A stretch of DNA of 64,000 nt, from NCBI GenBank assembly GCA_026400835.1, contig JAPLOA010000042.1, forward strand, positions 1 to 64,000, in the 5' to 3' direction. Made by a program: the position numbers and the translations under genes. The notes beneath the pieces are model-generated. The model ran no database searches. It was not told the origin of the DNA and saw only the letters and a program-made list of their open reading frames with translations. Shown here in pieces: positions 53,680 to 63,500 of the stretch. Each line of letters starts with the position of its first letter. Position 1 is the stretch's first letter. The stretch is from Planctomycetales bacterium (GTDB lineage Bacteria > Planctomycetota > Planctomycetia > Planctomycetales > Planctomycetaceae).

Positions 53680-56600
53680 CTATTCCGGTTCAATCACAAT
53701 CAACAGGTCACCGGTTTCGACTCGCCGACCCGGTTGCACGAGGACATCTCCGATCTTGCCATCAAGCTCTGCATTAATCATCGTTTCCATCTTCATGGCT
53801 TCGAGAGCCAGCAGTTTCTGGCCCTTCTTGACTCGATCACCGGCCTTCACAGCCACTGTCACGACCATGCCGGGCATCGTTGCTCCGACCTGACCGGAAA
53901 TCGCGGGATCGGCCTTGATGCTGGTTTCCCCGGTCGCTTCGGCAGAATGGTCCGCCACGGTGATTTCGCGAGGCTGACCGTTCAGCTCGAAGAAGACCGT
54001 GCGAGTTCCATCCGCATGAGCATCGCTGACAGTCAATAGCTTGATGATCAGAGTCTTACCGGGCTCAATGTCGATCGTGACTTCTTCGCCGGTCTCCAGC
54101 CCAAAGAAGAATGTCGGCGTCGGGAAGATACTGACATCTGAGAATTGCTGCTGATGCCTCACGAACTCCTCATAGACGCGTTCGTACAACAACCACGAGA
54201 TCACTTCCTGCCCCGTGGGTTCTCGCTCCATCAGCTCGGCCACCTTCTTCTTTGCGGCGTCCATGTCGGCCGGCGGCAGAGTTTCCCCGGGGCGTCCGAC
54301 GAACTCTTTCTTGCCCAGCAGAACTCGCTTCTTGACGGCGTCCGGAAAACCACCCGGAGGCTGGCCCATGCCGCCGCTGATCAGATCAATCACGCTGCCT
54401 GGAAACGCAATATCGCGATCCGGATTGAGCACATCTTCACAGGTAAGATTGTTGGCCAGCATGAACAGCGCCATGTCGCCGACGGATTTGCTGGTTGGAG
54501 TCACCTTCACGATATCGCCGAACAACTGATTCACTTCGGCATAAATGCGGCAAGCTTCCGGCCAGCGATCGGCGAGACCCAATGCACGTGCCTGTTCAAA
54601 GAGGTTCGTGTACTGACCGCCCGGCATTTCATGACGATAAAGGTCGGCCGTAGCGGCCAGGGCAACGCTCTCGAATGGCGTGTAGAAGTCTCGAGTCGCG
54701 CGCCAATATTCGGCGATCGAATCCAGACGATCCGAATCCAGTTGAGTATCTCGTGCATCGAACCGCATCATTTCCACGAGCGTGTTCAGATTGACCTGAG
54801 ACGTGCCGCCAGACATCGGAGCCATCGCTGCGTCAGCGATGTCGAGCCCAACCTTGCTGCCTTCCAGAATCGAAGCCGCCTGAATTCCGGCGGTGTCATG
54901 AGTATGGAAGTGGATCGGAATCCCAATCTCCTGTTTCAGCGTTTTGATCAACTGAGACGCTGCGGCTGGCTTACACAGGCCCGCCATATCCTTGATCGCC
55001 AGGATATGAGCACCCATCTTCTCCAGTTGCTTGGCCAGATCGACATAGTACTTCAAGTTGTACTTGTTACGTTTCGGGTTGGTGATGTCCCCGGTGTAGC
55101 AAATCGCGGCTTCGCAGATGGCTCCGGTGTCAACAATCGCATCCATCGCGACGCCCATGTTAGGCAGCCAGTTGAGGCAATCGAAGACTCGGAACACATC
55201 AATCCCCGCATCGGCCGCTTCTTTCACGAAGACCTGCACGATGTTATCAGGATAGTTTGTGTAGCCGACCGCATTGGAAGAACGCAGCAGCATCTGGAAC
55301 AAAATATTGGGAACTCGTTCACGCATCTGAACAAGTCGCTGCCACGGGCATTCCTTCAGAAAACGCATTGTGGTGTCGAAGGTCGCGCCGCCCCACATTT
55401 CCAGGCTGAACATGTTGGAACAATGGTGGGCATAGGCGTCGGAAACCTCCAGCAAATCGAAGGTTCTCATGCGAGTCGCCAGCAGAGACTGATGAGCATC
55501 GCGGAACGTCGTGTCTGTAATCAGCAGTTGCTTCTGCTCAGTCACCCACTTTGCGAAGCCAGTTGCTCCCAGCTCCTTGAGCTTATCGCGGGTTCCCTTG
55601 GGAGGCGCCACTCCACGCGGTACGGCAGGGACTGGTGCAGACTCGGTTCGCAGCGATTTTGGTCGCCCTTTCACGAGACTGTTGCCGTTCACGATAGTCT
55701 CGGCGAGGAACGACAGCAGTCGCGTCGCACGGTTCTTGCGAACATCAAACTGAAACAGTTCTGGTGTTTCATCAATGAAGCGCGTCGTGCAATCACCATT
55801 CACAAAGGTTGGGTGATTCATCACCTTGGCAAGGAACGGGATGTTGGTCTTTACGCCGCGAATACGGAATTCCTTCAGCGTACGGTCCATGCGATGAATC
55901 GCGTCGATAAAGCGACGTCCGCGAGTTGTCACTTTGGTCAGCAGCGAATCATAAAACGGATTCACCACCGCCCCGGAGAACGCGCTGCCTGCGTCGAGTC
56001 GAATGCCCATGCCACCGGATGAGCGATAGTGGGTCACTCGGCCATAATCCGGCATAAAATTGTTCGCTGGATCCTCGGTCGTCACACGACACTGCACAGC
56101 AAATCCGTTGGTTTTGATTTCCTTCTGATTGCCGAGGCCGATTTCTTCGTCGGCTAGTTTCATCCCCTGAGCCACCAGGATCTGGCACTTGACGATGTCG
56201 ATATTCGTGATCTCTTCGGTCACCGTGTGCTCGACCTGGATACGAGGATTCACTTCGATGAAGTAAAACTTCTCGGCATCCACGTCCACCAGGAACTCGA
56301 CCGTTCCCGCGCACGAATAATTGACCGCATTGCCGATCTTCACTGCGGCATCCAGAATGCCGTCTCTCAGAGCCACCGACAGATTCGGAGCGGGCGCCAG
56401 TTCAATCACCTTCTGATGGCGACGCTGCACGGAGCAGTCACGTTCAAACAGATGCACCAGATTGCCGTGTTCGTCACCCAGCAGTTGCACTTCAATGTGC
56501 TTGGCACGAGCGATGAATTTTTCGATAAAGACATCCGCGCAACCGAAGGCGGTTCGGGCTTCGTTGCGAGCGGACTCAAACGCCTGATCAAAATCGGCGA

Positions 56601-57129
56601 CGGTCTTGACGGCACGCATGCCACGCCCGCCGCCACCTTTGGCCGCCTTGATCATGACCGGGAAGCCGATTTCGGTAGCCTTAGCTCGGGCTTCGGAAAC
56701 GGATTCGATGGAATCCTTGGTTCCCCCCAGCACGGGAACATTGGCCTGGATCGCAATACTTCGTGCAGCGGTCTTGTCCCCGAGTGATTCGAGGCAGTCC
56801 ACGGACGGCCCCACGAACTTGATGCCGGCTTCTTCGCAGGCCCGAGCGAACTCGGGACGTTCCGACAAAAATCCGTAGCCCGGATGGATCGCATCGACGC
56901 CAATTTCTTTGGCCAGTGCAACGATGGCCGGGATATCCAGGTACGATCGAATTGGTTCGCCCGGTTTGCCGATGCGATAGGCTTCGTCTGCTTTGAAGCG
57001 ATGCAACGCGTAACGGTCCTCGTGAGAATAGATCGCGACCGTGCGAATACCGAGTTCCGTAGCACTGCGGAAAACTCGAATGGCGATTTCAGAACGATTT
57101 GCAACCAGCAGCTTTTTGATCGTAGGCAT
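53680..57129 (-). CDS. pyc: Pyruvate carboxylase
   Basis: 1149 residues in one chain, the usual alpha4-type length. Biotin carboxylase comes first (VANRSEIAIRVFRSATELG; KAAKGGGGRGMR; the FIEVNPRIQVEHTVTEE region, to about 450). The carboxyltransferase TIM barrel is next (TFRDAHQSLLATRMRT; GGATFDTTMRFLKECPW; FHTHDTAGIQ), then the allosteric linker and the C-terminal biotinyl domain with ALEAMKMETMI (biotin-Lys1113). It makes oxaloacetate from pyruvate and bicarbonate with ATP, refilling the TCA cycle. The upstream end is the 57.1 kb repeat region. Confidence 0.97.
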   Translation of the reverse strand: MPTIKKLLVANRSEIAIRVFRSATELGIRTVAIYSHEDRYALHRFKADEAYRIGKPGEPIRSYLDIPAIVALAKEIGVDAIHPGYGFLSERPEFARACEEAGIKFVGPSVDCLESLGDKTAARSIAIQANVPVLGGTKDSIESVSEARAKATEIGFPVMIKAAKGGGGRGMRAVKTVADFDQAFESARNEARTAFGCADVFIEKFIARAKHIEVQLLGDEHGNLVHLFERDCSVQRRHQKVIELAPAPNLSVALRDGILDAAVKIGNAVNYSCAGTVEFLVDVDAEKFYFIEVNPRIQVEHTVTEEITNIDIVKCQILVAQGMKLADEEIGLGNQKEIKTNGFAVQCRVTTEDPANNFMPDYGRVTHYRSSGGMGIRLDAGSAFSGAVVNPFYDSLLTKVTTRGRRFIDAIHRMDRTLKEFRIRGVKTNIPFLAKVMNHPTFVNGDCTTRFIDETPELFQFDVRKNRATRLLSFLAETIVNGNSLVKGRPKSLRTESAPVPAVPRGVAPPKGTRDKLKELGATGFAKWVTEQKQLLITDTTFRDAHQSLLATRMRTFDLLEVSDAYAHHCSNMFSLEMWGGATFDTTMRFLKECPWQRLVQMRERVPNILFQMLLRSSNAVGYTNYPDNIVQVFVKEAADAGIDVFRVFDCLNWLPNMGVAMDAIVDTGAICEAAICYTGDITNPKRNKYNLKYYVDLAKQLEKMGAHILAIKDMAGLCKPAAASQLIKTLKQEIGIPIHFHTHDTAGIQAASILEGSKVGLDIADAAMAPMSGGTSQVNLNTLVEMMRFDARDTQLDSDRLDSIAEYWRATRDFYTPFESVALAATADLYRHEMPGGQYTNLFEQARALGLADRWPEACRIYAEVNQLFGDIVKVTPTSKSVGDMALFMLANNLTCEDVLNPDRDIAFPGSVIDLISGGMGQPPGGFPDAVKKRVLLGKKEFVGRPGETLPPADMDAAKKKVAELMEREPTGQEVISWLLYERVYEEFVRHQQQFSDVSIFPTPTFFFGLETGEEVTIDIEPGKTLIIKLLTVSDAHADGTRTVFFELNGQPREITVADHSAEATGETSIKADPAISGQVGATMPGMVVTVAVKAGDRVKKGQKLLALEAMKMETMINAELDGKIGDVLVQPGRRVETGDLLIVIEPE

Positions 57130-57547
57130 GAATTCTCAAACCACTAAAGACTCAACCGGTGAACCTGCGTTCGCAAAGGCTCACTTGTCACACCCTACAG
57201 GAAAACATTGCAATTTGTAGGGTGTGACAAGGTCGCGCTGGCGACCGCAGGCACACCATTTACGGATATTATTTCGAACCAGTTCCTCAGAGGATACCCA
57301 CAAGAATTGGAGACCCTCATTCCTGGCCCGGCACAGAATAGCCCAAGTGCGAACGACAATCCACCAGCGGCGTAAAGAGTTGCAGCGACTCAAATGAGAA
57401 GTGAGAAATGGTCGGTCGGCGTGGCGCGATTTGCCTCAAAAAAAGACTTTCCCGAGCCTTCACGCTTGCGAACCAAGGATTCGGTATACTCTCCGGTGAC
57501 CAGATTGCTGGTGGTCCGATATCCTCAGAGAACGACCGAGATCTTTA
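57130..57547. repeat. Gap with GTAG-headed palindromic repeat at 57158-57257
   Basis: Left arm GGTGAACCTGCGTTCGC..CTTGTCACACCCTAC (ends 57199), then a short spacer, then the right arm GTAGGGTGTGACAAGG..GCGACCGCAGGCACACC (from 57217). Same family as 14684 and 18211. From 57260 to 57547 no gene is seen; a TATACT at about 57486 could be a -10 box but has no convincing -35. Confidence 0.6.
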
Positions 57548-57763
57548 GTGATGACTGTACCGAAATGCTGCCTCATTTGCGGCCAGCCGAAGCGCCATCT
57601 GGTTTCGGGGAAACTGGTGAGAAGCACGATTGCGCAACTGATTCAGTCGAATCATCCGGAGTGGAACGAACAGAGTTTCATTTGTCTCGATGATGTGAAT
57701 GATGTGAACCAGTTTGGACGTCAGTACAGCGCACGGATGGCGGATGTGAGGAAAGGTGAATGA
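57548..57763 (+). CDS. Small CxxC protein
   Basis: 71 residues (GTG or ATG at 57548/57551). It starts VPKCCLICGQPKRHLVSGKLVRSTIAQLIQSNHPEWNEQSFICLDDVN. The CxxC pair plus the later ..FICLDD.N resembles the N-terminal metal-binding module that in other bacteria precedes DUF1003 membrane proteins; here the membrane part is absent. It may be a stand-alone module or a truncated gene. It ends 15 bases before the lhgO start and is probably co-transcribed with it. Confidence 0.55.
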   Translation: MMTVPKCCLICGQPKRHLVSGKLVRSTIAQLIQSNHPEWNEQSFICLDDVNDVNQFGRQYSARMADVRKGE

Positions 57764-57778
57764 TGTCGGGGAAAACAA

Positions 57779-58969
57779 ATGTACGTTTTTGATGCAGCGA
57801 TCATCGGCGGAGGCATCGTAGGACTTGCGACCGCGTGGCAGTTATCGCGACTGAAACCCGAATGGAAACTGGTGGTGATCGAGAAAGAATCGACTCTCGC
57901 GTTTCATCAGACCGGACGAAACTCGGGCGTCATTCATTCGGGCATCTATTATCGTCCGGGATCGCTGCGAGCACGCAATTGCCGTGAGGGGAAATTACTG
58001 CTCGAACAGTTCTGCACGGAGCATCAGATTGCGTGGAATCGAACGGGCAAGGTCATCGTCGCCACGCAGGAAAGCCAACTAGCCCAATTGCAGAAGATCT
58101 ACGAACGTGGCCAGCAGAACGGTGTCGATTGCCGGATTATTGATCGCAGTCGGCTTCTTGAGCTGGAACCGCACTGTGCCGGGATTAGAGCGATTCATGT
58201 GCCGGAGTCCGGGATCGTGGATTATCCCGGAGTCTGCCAGAAGCTGGCCGAGTTACTAAGAGCGTCCGGAGCAGAGATTTATCTGAACGCCTGCGTCGAG
58301 TCGATGGAACAGAGAGCCGACTCCGTGAGAGTGACGACGTCCACTGGCATTGTAGAAGCGAAGCAGGTCATCAACTGCGCCGGTCTGCATAGTGACCGAG
58401 TTGCTCGTCAAAGCGGGCTCCCCATGAAGGAGATGATTGTTCCGTTTCGCGGAGAATACTTTGAACTCAAGCCTGCCGCTCAGCATCTCTGCCGAACCTT
58501 GATCTATCCGGTCCCTGATCCTCGTTTCCCGTTTCTCGGCGTCCATTTCACGCGGATGGTTCATGGTGGCGTGGAGTGCGGTCCCAACGCCGTCTTCGCG
58601 CTGGCTCGCGAAGGGTATAATTGGGGAACGATGAACGCTCGAGATCTTTGGGAGTCCTTAACTTATCCCGGCTTCTGGCGGTTGGTCTCAAAGAATTGGA
58701 GAACCGGCCTCGGAGAAGTCTGGCGGTCACTCTCGAAAGCCGCCTTCGTCAAAGCGTTGCAGCAGTTGGTTCCGGAGATCCGATCAGAACATTTGGAGGC
58801 CGCACCCGCCGGAGTTCGTGCGCAGGCGCTTGGACTTGATGGCAAACTGGTTGACGATTTCGTCATCCTGCGGCATGAGCGAGTCGTCAATGTGTGTAAC
58901 GCGCCGTCCCCTGCAGCAACGGCTTCGTTAAATATCGGGAAGCATGTGGCCGAGCTGGTGATCCGATAA
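57779..58969 (+). CDS. lhgO: L-2-hydroxyglutarate oxidase
   Basis: 396 residues. N-terminal FAD-binding [19 protein letters not shown] (GGGIVG at 10-15), then [34 protein letters not shown], characteristic of Lhg[30 protein letters not shown] and the C-terminal [27 protein letters not shown] close the flavin site. It oxidises L-2-hydroxyglutarate to 2-oxoglutarate and passes electrons to the quinone pool or oxygen. Context gives no sign of the CsiD system. Confidence 0.92.
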   Translation: MYVFDAAIIGGGIVGLATAWQLSRLKPEWKLVVIEKESTLAFHQTGRNSGVIHSGIYYRPGSLRARNCREGKLLLEQFCTEHQIAWNRTGKVIVATQESQLAQLQKIYERGQQNGVDCRIIDRSRLLELEPHCAGIRAIHVPESGIVDYPGVCQKLAELLRASGAEIYLNACVESMEQRADSVRVTTSTGIVEAKQVINCAGLHSDRVARQSGLPMKEMIVPFRGEYFELKPAAQHLCRTLIYPVPDPRFPFLGVHFTRMVHGGVECGPNAVFALAREGYNWGTMNARDLWESLTYPGFWRLVSKNWRTGLGEVWRSLSKAAFVKALQQLVPEIRSEHLEAAPAGVRAQALGLDGKLVDDFVILRHERVVNVCNAPSPAATASLNIGKHVAELVIR

Positions 58970-59079
58970 ATTCTGCTACGGACTTCCTAACTTCCCGCAG
59001 AGAACTAAGATCCGCAGGTCAGACGCTGTAAACCTGAAAACGTGAGGACGACATAACGCGTCCAGGTTTCGCTACACAC

Positions 59080-59112
59080 TTTGAATCGGTGTCTTTGAAT
59101 CGGTGTCTTTGT
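59080..59112. repeat. Short tandem repeat, unit of 14 bases
   Basis: TTTGAATCGGTGTC is present twice in direct succession, followed by a partial third unit (CTTTG). It lies 25 bases before the start of the next gene, just upstream of its AAGGA ribosome-binding site, so copy number could affect expression. Confidence 0.7.
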
Positions 59113-59136
59113 CAATGACCGCAGAAGGAACGATGG

Positions 59137-59958
59137 ATGTCAGAGGATGAAGGATTCGTTTGCGTAATCTCGGCCATTACGACATTAATCAGCTGGCTAT
59201 GGTGGTACGGACTTCTCGTTAAAACAAAACCTCCACTGATCGTGGGCAGAACGGCATCGACCAAAACCCTGGCCGTGATACCGGTCATCGCGTTCGGCTT
59301 TCTGTTTGTCGTGCTTGCAATGTGGTCAGCCAGCGATGTGAGGAATGACGGTCGGTATGTGACGATGTACCTTCTGATGGGGATCGCCTGGTGCGGAGCC
59401 GCCAGTTTTATTCCGACGTCTATGGGGCTTAGTTTCCATAACGATGTTTTGAACCTGGCGAATCAGTCGGCCACCTGGCTGTGGCGTGGCTGGATTCTGG
59501 GGGCCATGATGACGTTCGCTAGTGCCAACATCGGCAATGGGCCCGGCTGGTGGGTTGTGGCCTTCAGTGGGATTCTGTCAACGGGTTCGCTGACGCTTGT
59601 GTACTGGCTTCTTGAGAAGCTCGGGAACACTCATGACGCGGTCACAATCGATCGTGATCTCGCGACGGGCCTCAGGATGGCCGGAGTCTTTATCGGATGC
59701 GGTGCTGTGTTTGGAGTGGCAGTCGCCGGAGACTGGAAATCGGCGGACGAAACCGTTCGAGATTTTCTGACGAGGGCGTGGCCCGCAGTAGCGATTCTTC
59801 TCGCCGCAGTTTTCTTCAATGCGACGATGAAGCCAACCCCGCAGAATCCTCGCCCGGCTGTGATGAGCTGTGGGCTGATTCCCATGCTTGTTCTGGCTCT
59901 GATCGGACTCATCTGGGCTGTTATCGAAGGGGCTTCAGTCGTTGGAGCGGCCGCATGA
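59137..59958 (+). CDS. Multi-pass membrane protein, first gene of a three-gene operon
   Basis: 273 residues with about seven to eight hydrophobic helices (TTLISWLWWYGLLV, VIPVIAFGFLFVVLAMW, MYLLMGIAWCGAASFI, WILGAMMTFASA, WVVAFSGILSTGSLTLVYWLL, AGVFIGCGAVFGVAVA, AWPAVAILLAAVFF and the final LIPMLVLALIGLIWAVIEG). No transporter family recognised. AAGGA seven bases upstream supports the ATG at 59137. The stop overlaps the next ATG (ATGA at 59955-59958), so the two products are made together. Confidence 0.65.
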   Translation: MSEDEGFVCVISAITTLISWLWWYGLLVKTKPPLIVGRTASTKTLAVIPVIAFGFLFVVLAMWSASDVRNDGRYVTMYLLMGIAWCGAASFIPTSMGLSFHNDVLNLANQSATWLWRGWILGAMMTFASANIGNGPGWWVVAFSGILSTGSLTLVYWLLEKLGNTHDAVTIDRDLATGLRMAGVFIGCGAVFGVAVAGDWKSADETVRDFLTRAWPAVAILLAAVFFNATMKPTPQNPRPAVMSCGLIPMLVLALIGLIWAVIEGASVVGAAA

Positions 59959-61232
59959 CTCCATTGAGTTGCGGATCTCTGATTCCGCGTTCAACCTTCG
60001 CGACGATCCGTCGTCAGATGGTGCTCGAATTCTGCAAGTGGGATCCTCAGGTCGAAGACGTTTCTACCTTGTGTCCCTATTCTTTGTTGTTGCAACAGGA
60101 TGCGTGGAACCAGTTGATTCAATGGTCGGAACAACTGGCGGACGAGACTTTGAATGTGGAAGCAGAACTGTTGCAGCGACCGGATCTGCTCTGTCAACTG
60201 GGGCTGCCGCGACCGATCAGAAGGCTGTTGACGCGGGCGAAGTCTCCAGCGTCCGCTTCTTTTGCCAGGATTATGCGGTTCGACTTTCACTGGACAACGG
60301 ACGGCTGGAGAATCTCCGAGGTCAATTCAGATGTCCCCGGAGGCTTCATCGAATCATCGGCTTTCACACATCTGATGGAGCAGGTGACTCCGGCCACGAT
60401 GAGCCCCGGAGATCCCGCAGGCCTGTATGCCGAAGCGATCGCTCAGTGCGGAATGCAAAGAATCGGCCTGGTTCATGCCACAGCTTACAGTGACGATCGT
60501 CAGGTGATGACTTACCTTGCTCAGCGACTCCGACAGCAGAATGTCGAAGCATTTTTGGGCAGTCCAGCCGATGTCGCGTGGTCAGAGGGGCACGCGTCAC
60601 TTCGCAGCGGATCGCAGTTGCAGGATGTTGACGGCCTTGTACGATTCTTTCCCGGGGAGTGGCTTCCGAATCTGAAACAGCGACCAGTTTGGGAACCGTT
60701 CTTTGTTGGTGCGCGGACGCCGATCAGTAATCCGGCGACGGCTTTGGTCAGTCAGAGTAAACGTCTGCCTTTAGTCTGGGATCGATTGAAAACACCCGTG
60801 CAGACGTGGAAGGAACTTCTTCCGGAGACCGCTGATCCTCGACGAGTTCTCTGGAAACGTGATGACCGCTGGGTTCTGAAACCGGCGTTGGGACGAGTTG
60901 GTGAGATGATTGGGCTGCACGGGGTGACTTCCGGCAAAGACTGGCGCGCGATTCGTCGGAGTGCGACCTGGTGGCCCGGACACTGGGTTGCTCAGAAGCG
61001 TTTTCAGATGCAGCCATTGGCAGGGCCGCAGGGAGTCGTCTATCCCGTGATTGGCGTTTATACGGTCGATCGCAGAGTCACAGGGATCTATGCTCGCCTT
61101 GCTCAGCAGCCATTGATTAACCATCTGGCGCAGGATGTGGCTGTGCTGATTCCTCAGCCATCATTTGTTGACGAAGCCTCCGATGTCGCTGGATCCAGCA
61201 TGAGTTCTCAGGAAGGGGGAGTATTGAGATGA
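59955..61232 (+). CDS. Glutathionylspermidine-synthase-like ATP-grasp protein
   Basis: 425 residues. The N-terminus has no signal. FARIMRFDFHWTTDGWRISEVNSDVPGGFIESS (about 105-135) is the EVN.D.PGG motif of the glutathionylspermidine synthase pre-ATP-grasp domain. PRRVLWKRDDRWVLKPALGRVGEMIG (from about 295) supplies the ATP-grasp lysine, and VYPVIGVYTVDRRVTGIYAR closes the fold. The family joins glutathione to spermidine in a few bacteria and trypanosomatids; in most genomes its members have other, undefined ligase roles. The gene overlaps both neighbours by four bases. Confidence 0.75.
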   Translation: MTPLSCGSLIPRSTFATIRRQMVLEFCKWDPQVEDVSTLCPYSLLLQQDAWNQLIQWSEQLADETLNVEAELLQRPDLLCQLGLPRPIRRLLTRAKSPASASFARIMRFDFHWTTDGWRISEVNSDVPGGFIESSAFTHLMEQVTPATMSPGDPAGLYAEAIAQCGMQRIGLVHATAYSDDRQVMTYLAQRLRQQNVEAFLGSPADVAWSEGHASLRSGSQLQDVDGLVRFFPGEWLPNLKQRPVWEPFFVGARTPISNPATALVSQSKRLPLVWDRLKTPVQTWKELLPETADPRRVLWKRDDRWVLKPALGRVGEMIGLHGVTSGKDWRAIRRSATWWPGHWVAQKRFQMQPLAGPQGVVYPVIGVYTVDRRVTGIYARLAQQPLINHLAQDVAVLIPQPSFVDEASDVAGSSMSSQEGGVLR

Positions 61233-61993
61233 ATCGAACGGATGCTTTTGCAGCATGGGGGCCCGATCTGCCGGATGATGAGTTTGGTCCCGCATGGACT
61301 CAGTGGGCCAAGCCGGTGTTGTTTGCGTCGATCAGCGAAGCAGCTCCTCCCATCGCACTGCAGGAAGAACATTTGTCAGGGCTGGAATCAGAAATCCGGT
61401 CGCGAGACAAATCGGTTGCCATCGTGGTCGACCTGCCCGGACCTCAGGCGGCCCGGATCGGACTCGCCTGCGCGAGGATGGGACTGCGGCCGGTGCCATT
61501 GTTCAACGGAAGTTCGGGCCCGGAAGAATTGATCGTGACCGGCGAGCTGATTGAGACATTGCGTGCGGGTGGCATCCAACTTCAGTCTCAGCCGCTTTCG
61601 AACAATGCCGCACCAGCGTTCCTGCTGGATTCGCGACGAATGTCTCAGGACGTCAAGCCCAGCCCCGGGAAGTTCGACAATCGCTGGCTGACGTTTCCTC
61701 AGGACTTCCCTTCGGCCAATCTTTTGATTGCACGAGGTATCTCTACGGTAATTGTGATTCAGCCGAAGACTGGTCAGCCAGCCGAGGATCTTGCTCATGT
61801 GCTGCGTCGCTGGCAGGACGCGGGGATGTCAATCCAGACTGCAGTGTCGGAGTCGACCGCAGCCGAACCGATCGAAGTGAAACGTCCGGCTCGTTTTCGT
61901 CGGCTCTGGTATGGAGTACTTGCCTTGATGGGACTGATGTCCAACAGCGCCGGAGGATTCGGTGGGGTGATTCCGCATCATTCGTCTGGTTAG
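61229..61993 (+). CDS. Unknown protein, third gene of the ATP-grasp operon
   Basis: 254 residues with no recognised family. A Rossmann-like segment AIVVDLPGPQAARIGLACARMGLRPVPLFNG (about 65-95) has a GxG-free nucleotide-fold look. The C-terminus holds a hydrophobic stretch (RLWYGVLALMGLMSNSAGGFGGVIPHH) that could be a membrane anchor or be buried. It overlaps the preceding gene (ATGA at 61229-61232). It presumably works with the ATP-grasp and membrane proteins as a unit. Confidence 0.55.
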   Translation: MNRTDAFAAWGPDLPDDEFGPAWTQWAKPVLFASISEAAPPIALQEEHLSGLESEIRSRDKSVAIVVDLPGPQAARIGLACARMGLRPVPLFNGSSGPEELIVTGELIETLRAGGIQLQSQPLSNNAAPAFLLDSRRMSQDVKPSPGKFDNRWLTFPQDFPSANLLIARGISTVIVIQPKTGQPAEDLAHVLRRWQDAGMSIQTAVSESTAAEPIEVKRPARFRRLWYGVLALMGLMSNSAGGFGGVIPHHSSG

Positions 61994-62043
61994 TGCTGTG
62001 AACTCAGACAGGTCTTATGGCTACTTTGGGAAACGTTTGCATT

Positions 62044-63411
62044 ATGAAATCTGCGCTCCGGGTTTTGTCGAATCTGTTTGTCTGTGTTGTTGCTGTGTCG
62101 GTTCCTGCGTTGGATCGGGACTGCGTCGTTTGGGGCGCTGATCCGGTCGCGCTGGAGAAAGATCCAGGCCTTGTCGCAAACTGGCATCAGTGGCGAGGAC
62201 CCGCGGGAAATGGTTCGGCACCGGAAACCGCGAATCCTCCTGTGAGCTGGGATGCAACGAAGAATGTAAAGTGGACGGCTGAGATTCCCGGCACTGGATC
62301 TGCAACCCCGATCGTCTGGGGGCGGCAGATTTTTATCCTGTCGGCAGAAGAGACTGATCGAAAAGCAGAAACGGTGCCTGAAAAGCGAGCGGACTCGAAG
62401 ACGGAGCCGCCCGGAGTCTACTATCGTTTTCTGGTCACGAGTTTTGATCGCAACACTGGAGAAGTCCTCTGGCAAAAGGTCGCGACGGAGCAGGTGCCTC
62501 ACGAAGGTCGACATCCAACTCATACCTATGCGGCTGGATCTCCCACAACCGATGGCGAACTGCTGTATGCGTCGTTTGGATCTCGAGGACTGTTTGCCTA
62601 CACGCTGGACGGCGAACTTGTCTGGCAGAAGGACCTTGGCGACATGAATACTCGCTTCGGCTGGGGCGAGGCTGTTACGCCTGTGTTGGCTGGCTCGTTG
62701 CTGATTGTGAACTGGGATCAGGAGCAGGATTCGTTCATCGTGGCGTTGGACAAGAAGTCCGGTGAAGAACGCTGGCGGAAAGCACGTGATGGAGAAGCCA
62801 CTTCCTGGAACACCCCGTTGATCACAACAGTCGGAGAGAAAACGGTTGCGGTCGTCAACGGTTCCGGGAAAGCTCGAGCCTACAATGTTGCTGACGGTGA
62901 CATGCTTTGGGAGTGCGGTGGTCAGACGGTTAACGCGATTCCGTCGCCGGTGCAGTTCGGCGATTTTGTGGTCTGTATGAGTGGATACAAAGGAGCGGCC
63001 TCTTATGCGATCCCGTTAAACTCCAGCGGGGATCTTACGGGCTTAGATCGCTTTGTCTGGACCTTCCACACCGGCACACCGTATGTTCCTTCGCCGACCG
63101 TGAGTGGCAATCGTTTGTATTTCACTGGCGGCAACAACGACATTCTCACAGCCCTCGATCTGGCATCGGGCAAAGCGGTCATTGAAAAGCAAAGACTGGG
63201 AATCGGCAACACCTATGCGTCTCCGCTGGCTGCCGGAGGCAAGGTGTATTTTGTTGGCCGAGAAGGTGCAACAACCGTGATCAGTGATGATGCGGAAGCA
63301 AAGATTCTTTCCAAGAACATCATCAACGACACCTTTGATGCCTCACCGGTCGTGATTGGCAAACAACTGCTGCTGCGGAGCTGGTCAAAGTTGTATTCGA
63401 TCGAAGAATAG
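62044..63411 (+). CDS. Secreted PQQ-type beta-propeller protein
   Basis: 455 residues from ATG 62044; an ATG at 62017 with an AGG site adds nine residues. A signal peptide (VLSNLFVCVVAVSV) is followed by WHQWRGPAGNGSAPE and repeated PQQ/BamB-like blades (VKWTAEIPGTGSATPIVWG, TGEVLWQKV, LDGELVWQKDLG, SGEERWRKA, GDMLWECGG). No heme or PQQ ligand set is complete, so a structural or substrate-binding propeller is likely. Single gene on its strand; the downstream gap holds REPIN-like copy E. Confidence 0.8.
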   Translation: MKSALRVLSNLFVCVVAVSVPALDRDCVVWGADPVALEKDPGLVANWHQWRGPAGNGSAPETANPPVSWDATKNVKWTAEIPGTGSATPIVWGRQIFILSAEETDRKAETVPEKRADSKTEPPGVYYRFLVTSFDRNTGEVLWQKVATEQVPHEGRHPTHTYAAGSPTTDGELLYASFGSRGLFAYTLDGELVWQKDLGDMNTRFGWGEAVTPVLAGSLLIVNWDQEQDSFIVALDKKSGEERWRKARDGEATSWNTPLITTVGEKTVAVVNGSGKARAYNVADGDMLWECGGQTVNAIPSPVQFGDFVVCMSGYKGAASYAIPLNSSGDLTGLDRFVWTFHTGTPYVPSPTVSGNRLYFTGGNNDILTALDLASGKAVIEKQRLGIGNTYASPLAAGGKVYFVGREGATTVISDDAEAKILSKNIINDTFDASPVVIGKQLLLRSWSKLYSIEE

Positions 63412-63500
63412 TCCAGCGCGGCGTTCCGAAGTCAAAACGTTTTTTCGCGTCTTGAAGCAGGCGCACGGCACCGCGTTATTCGAAACCAGGGCAGGTTGCA

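Noticed and set aside
54145-56022. A 625-codon open frame on the + strand opposite pyc
   Set aside because: It is antisense to highly conserved pyruvate carboxylase coding sequence, has His/Arg-rich composition typical of a reversed frame, and shows no family motif.
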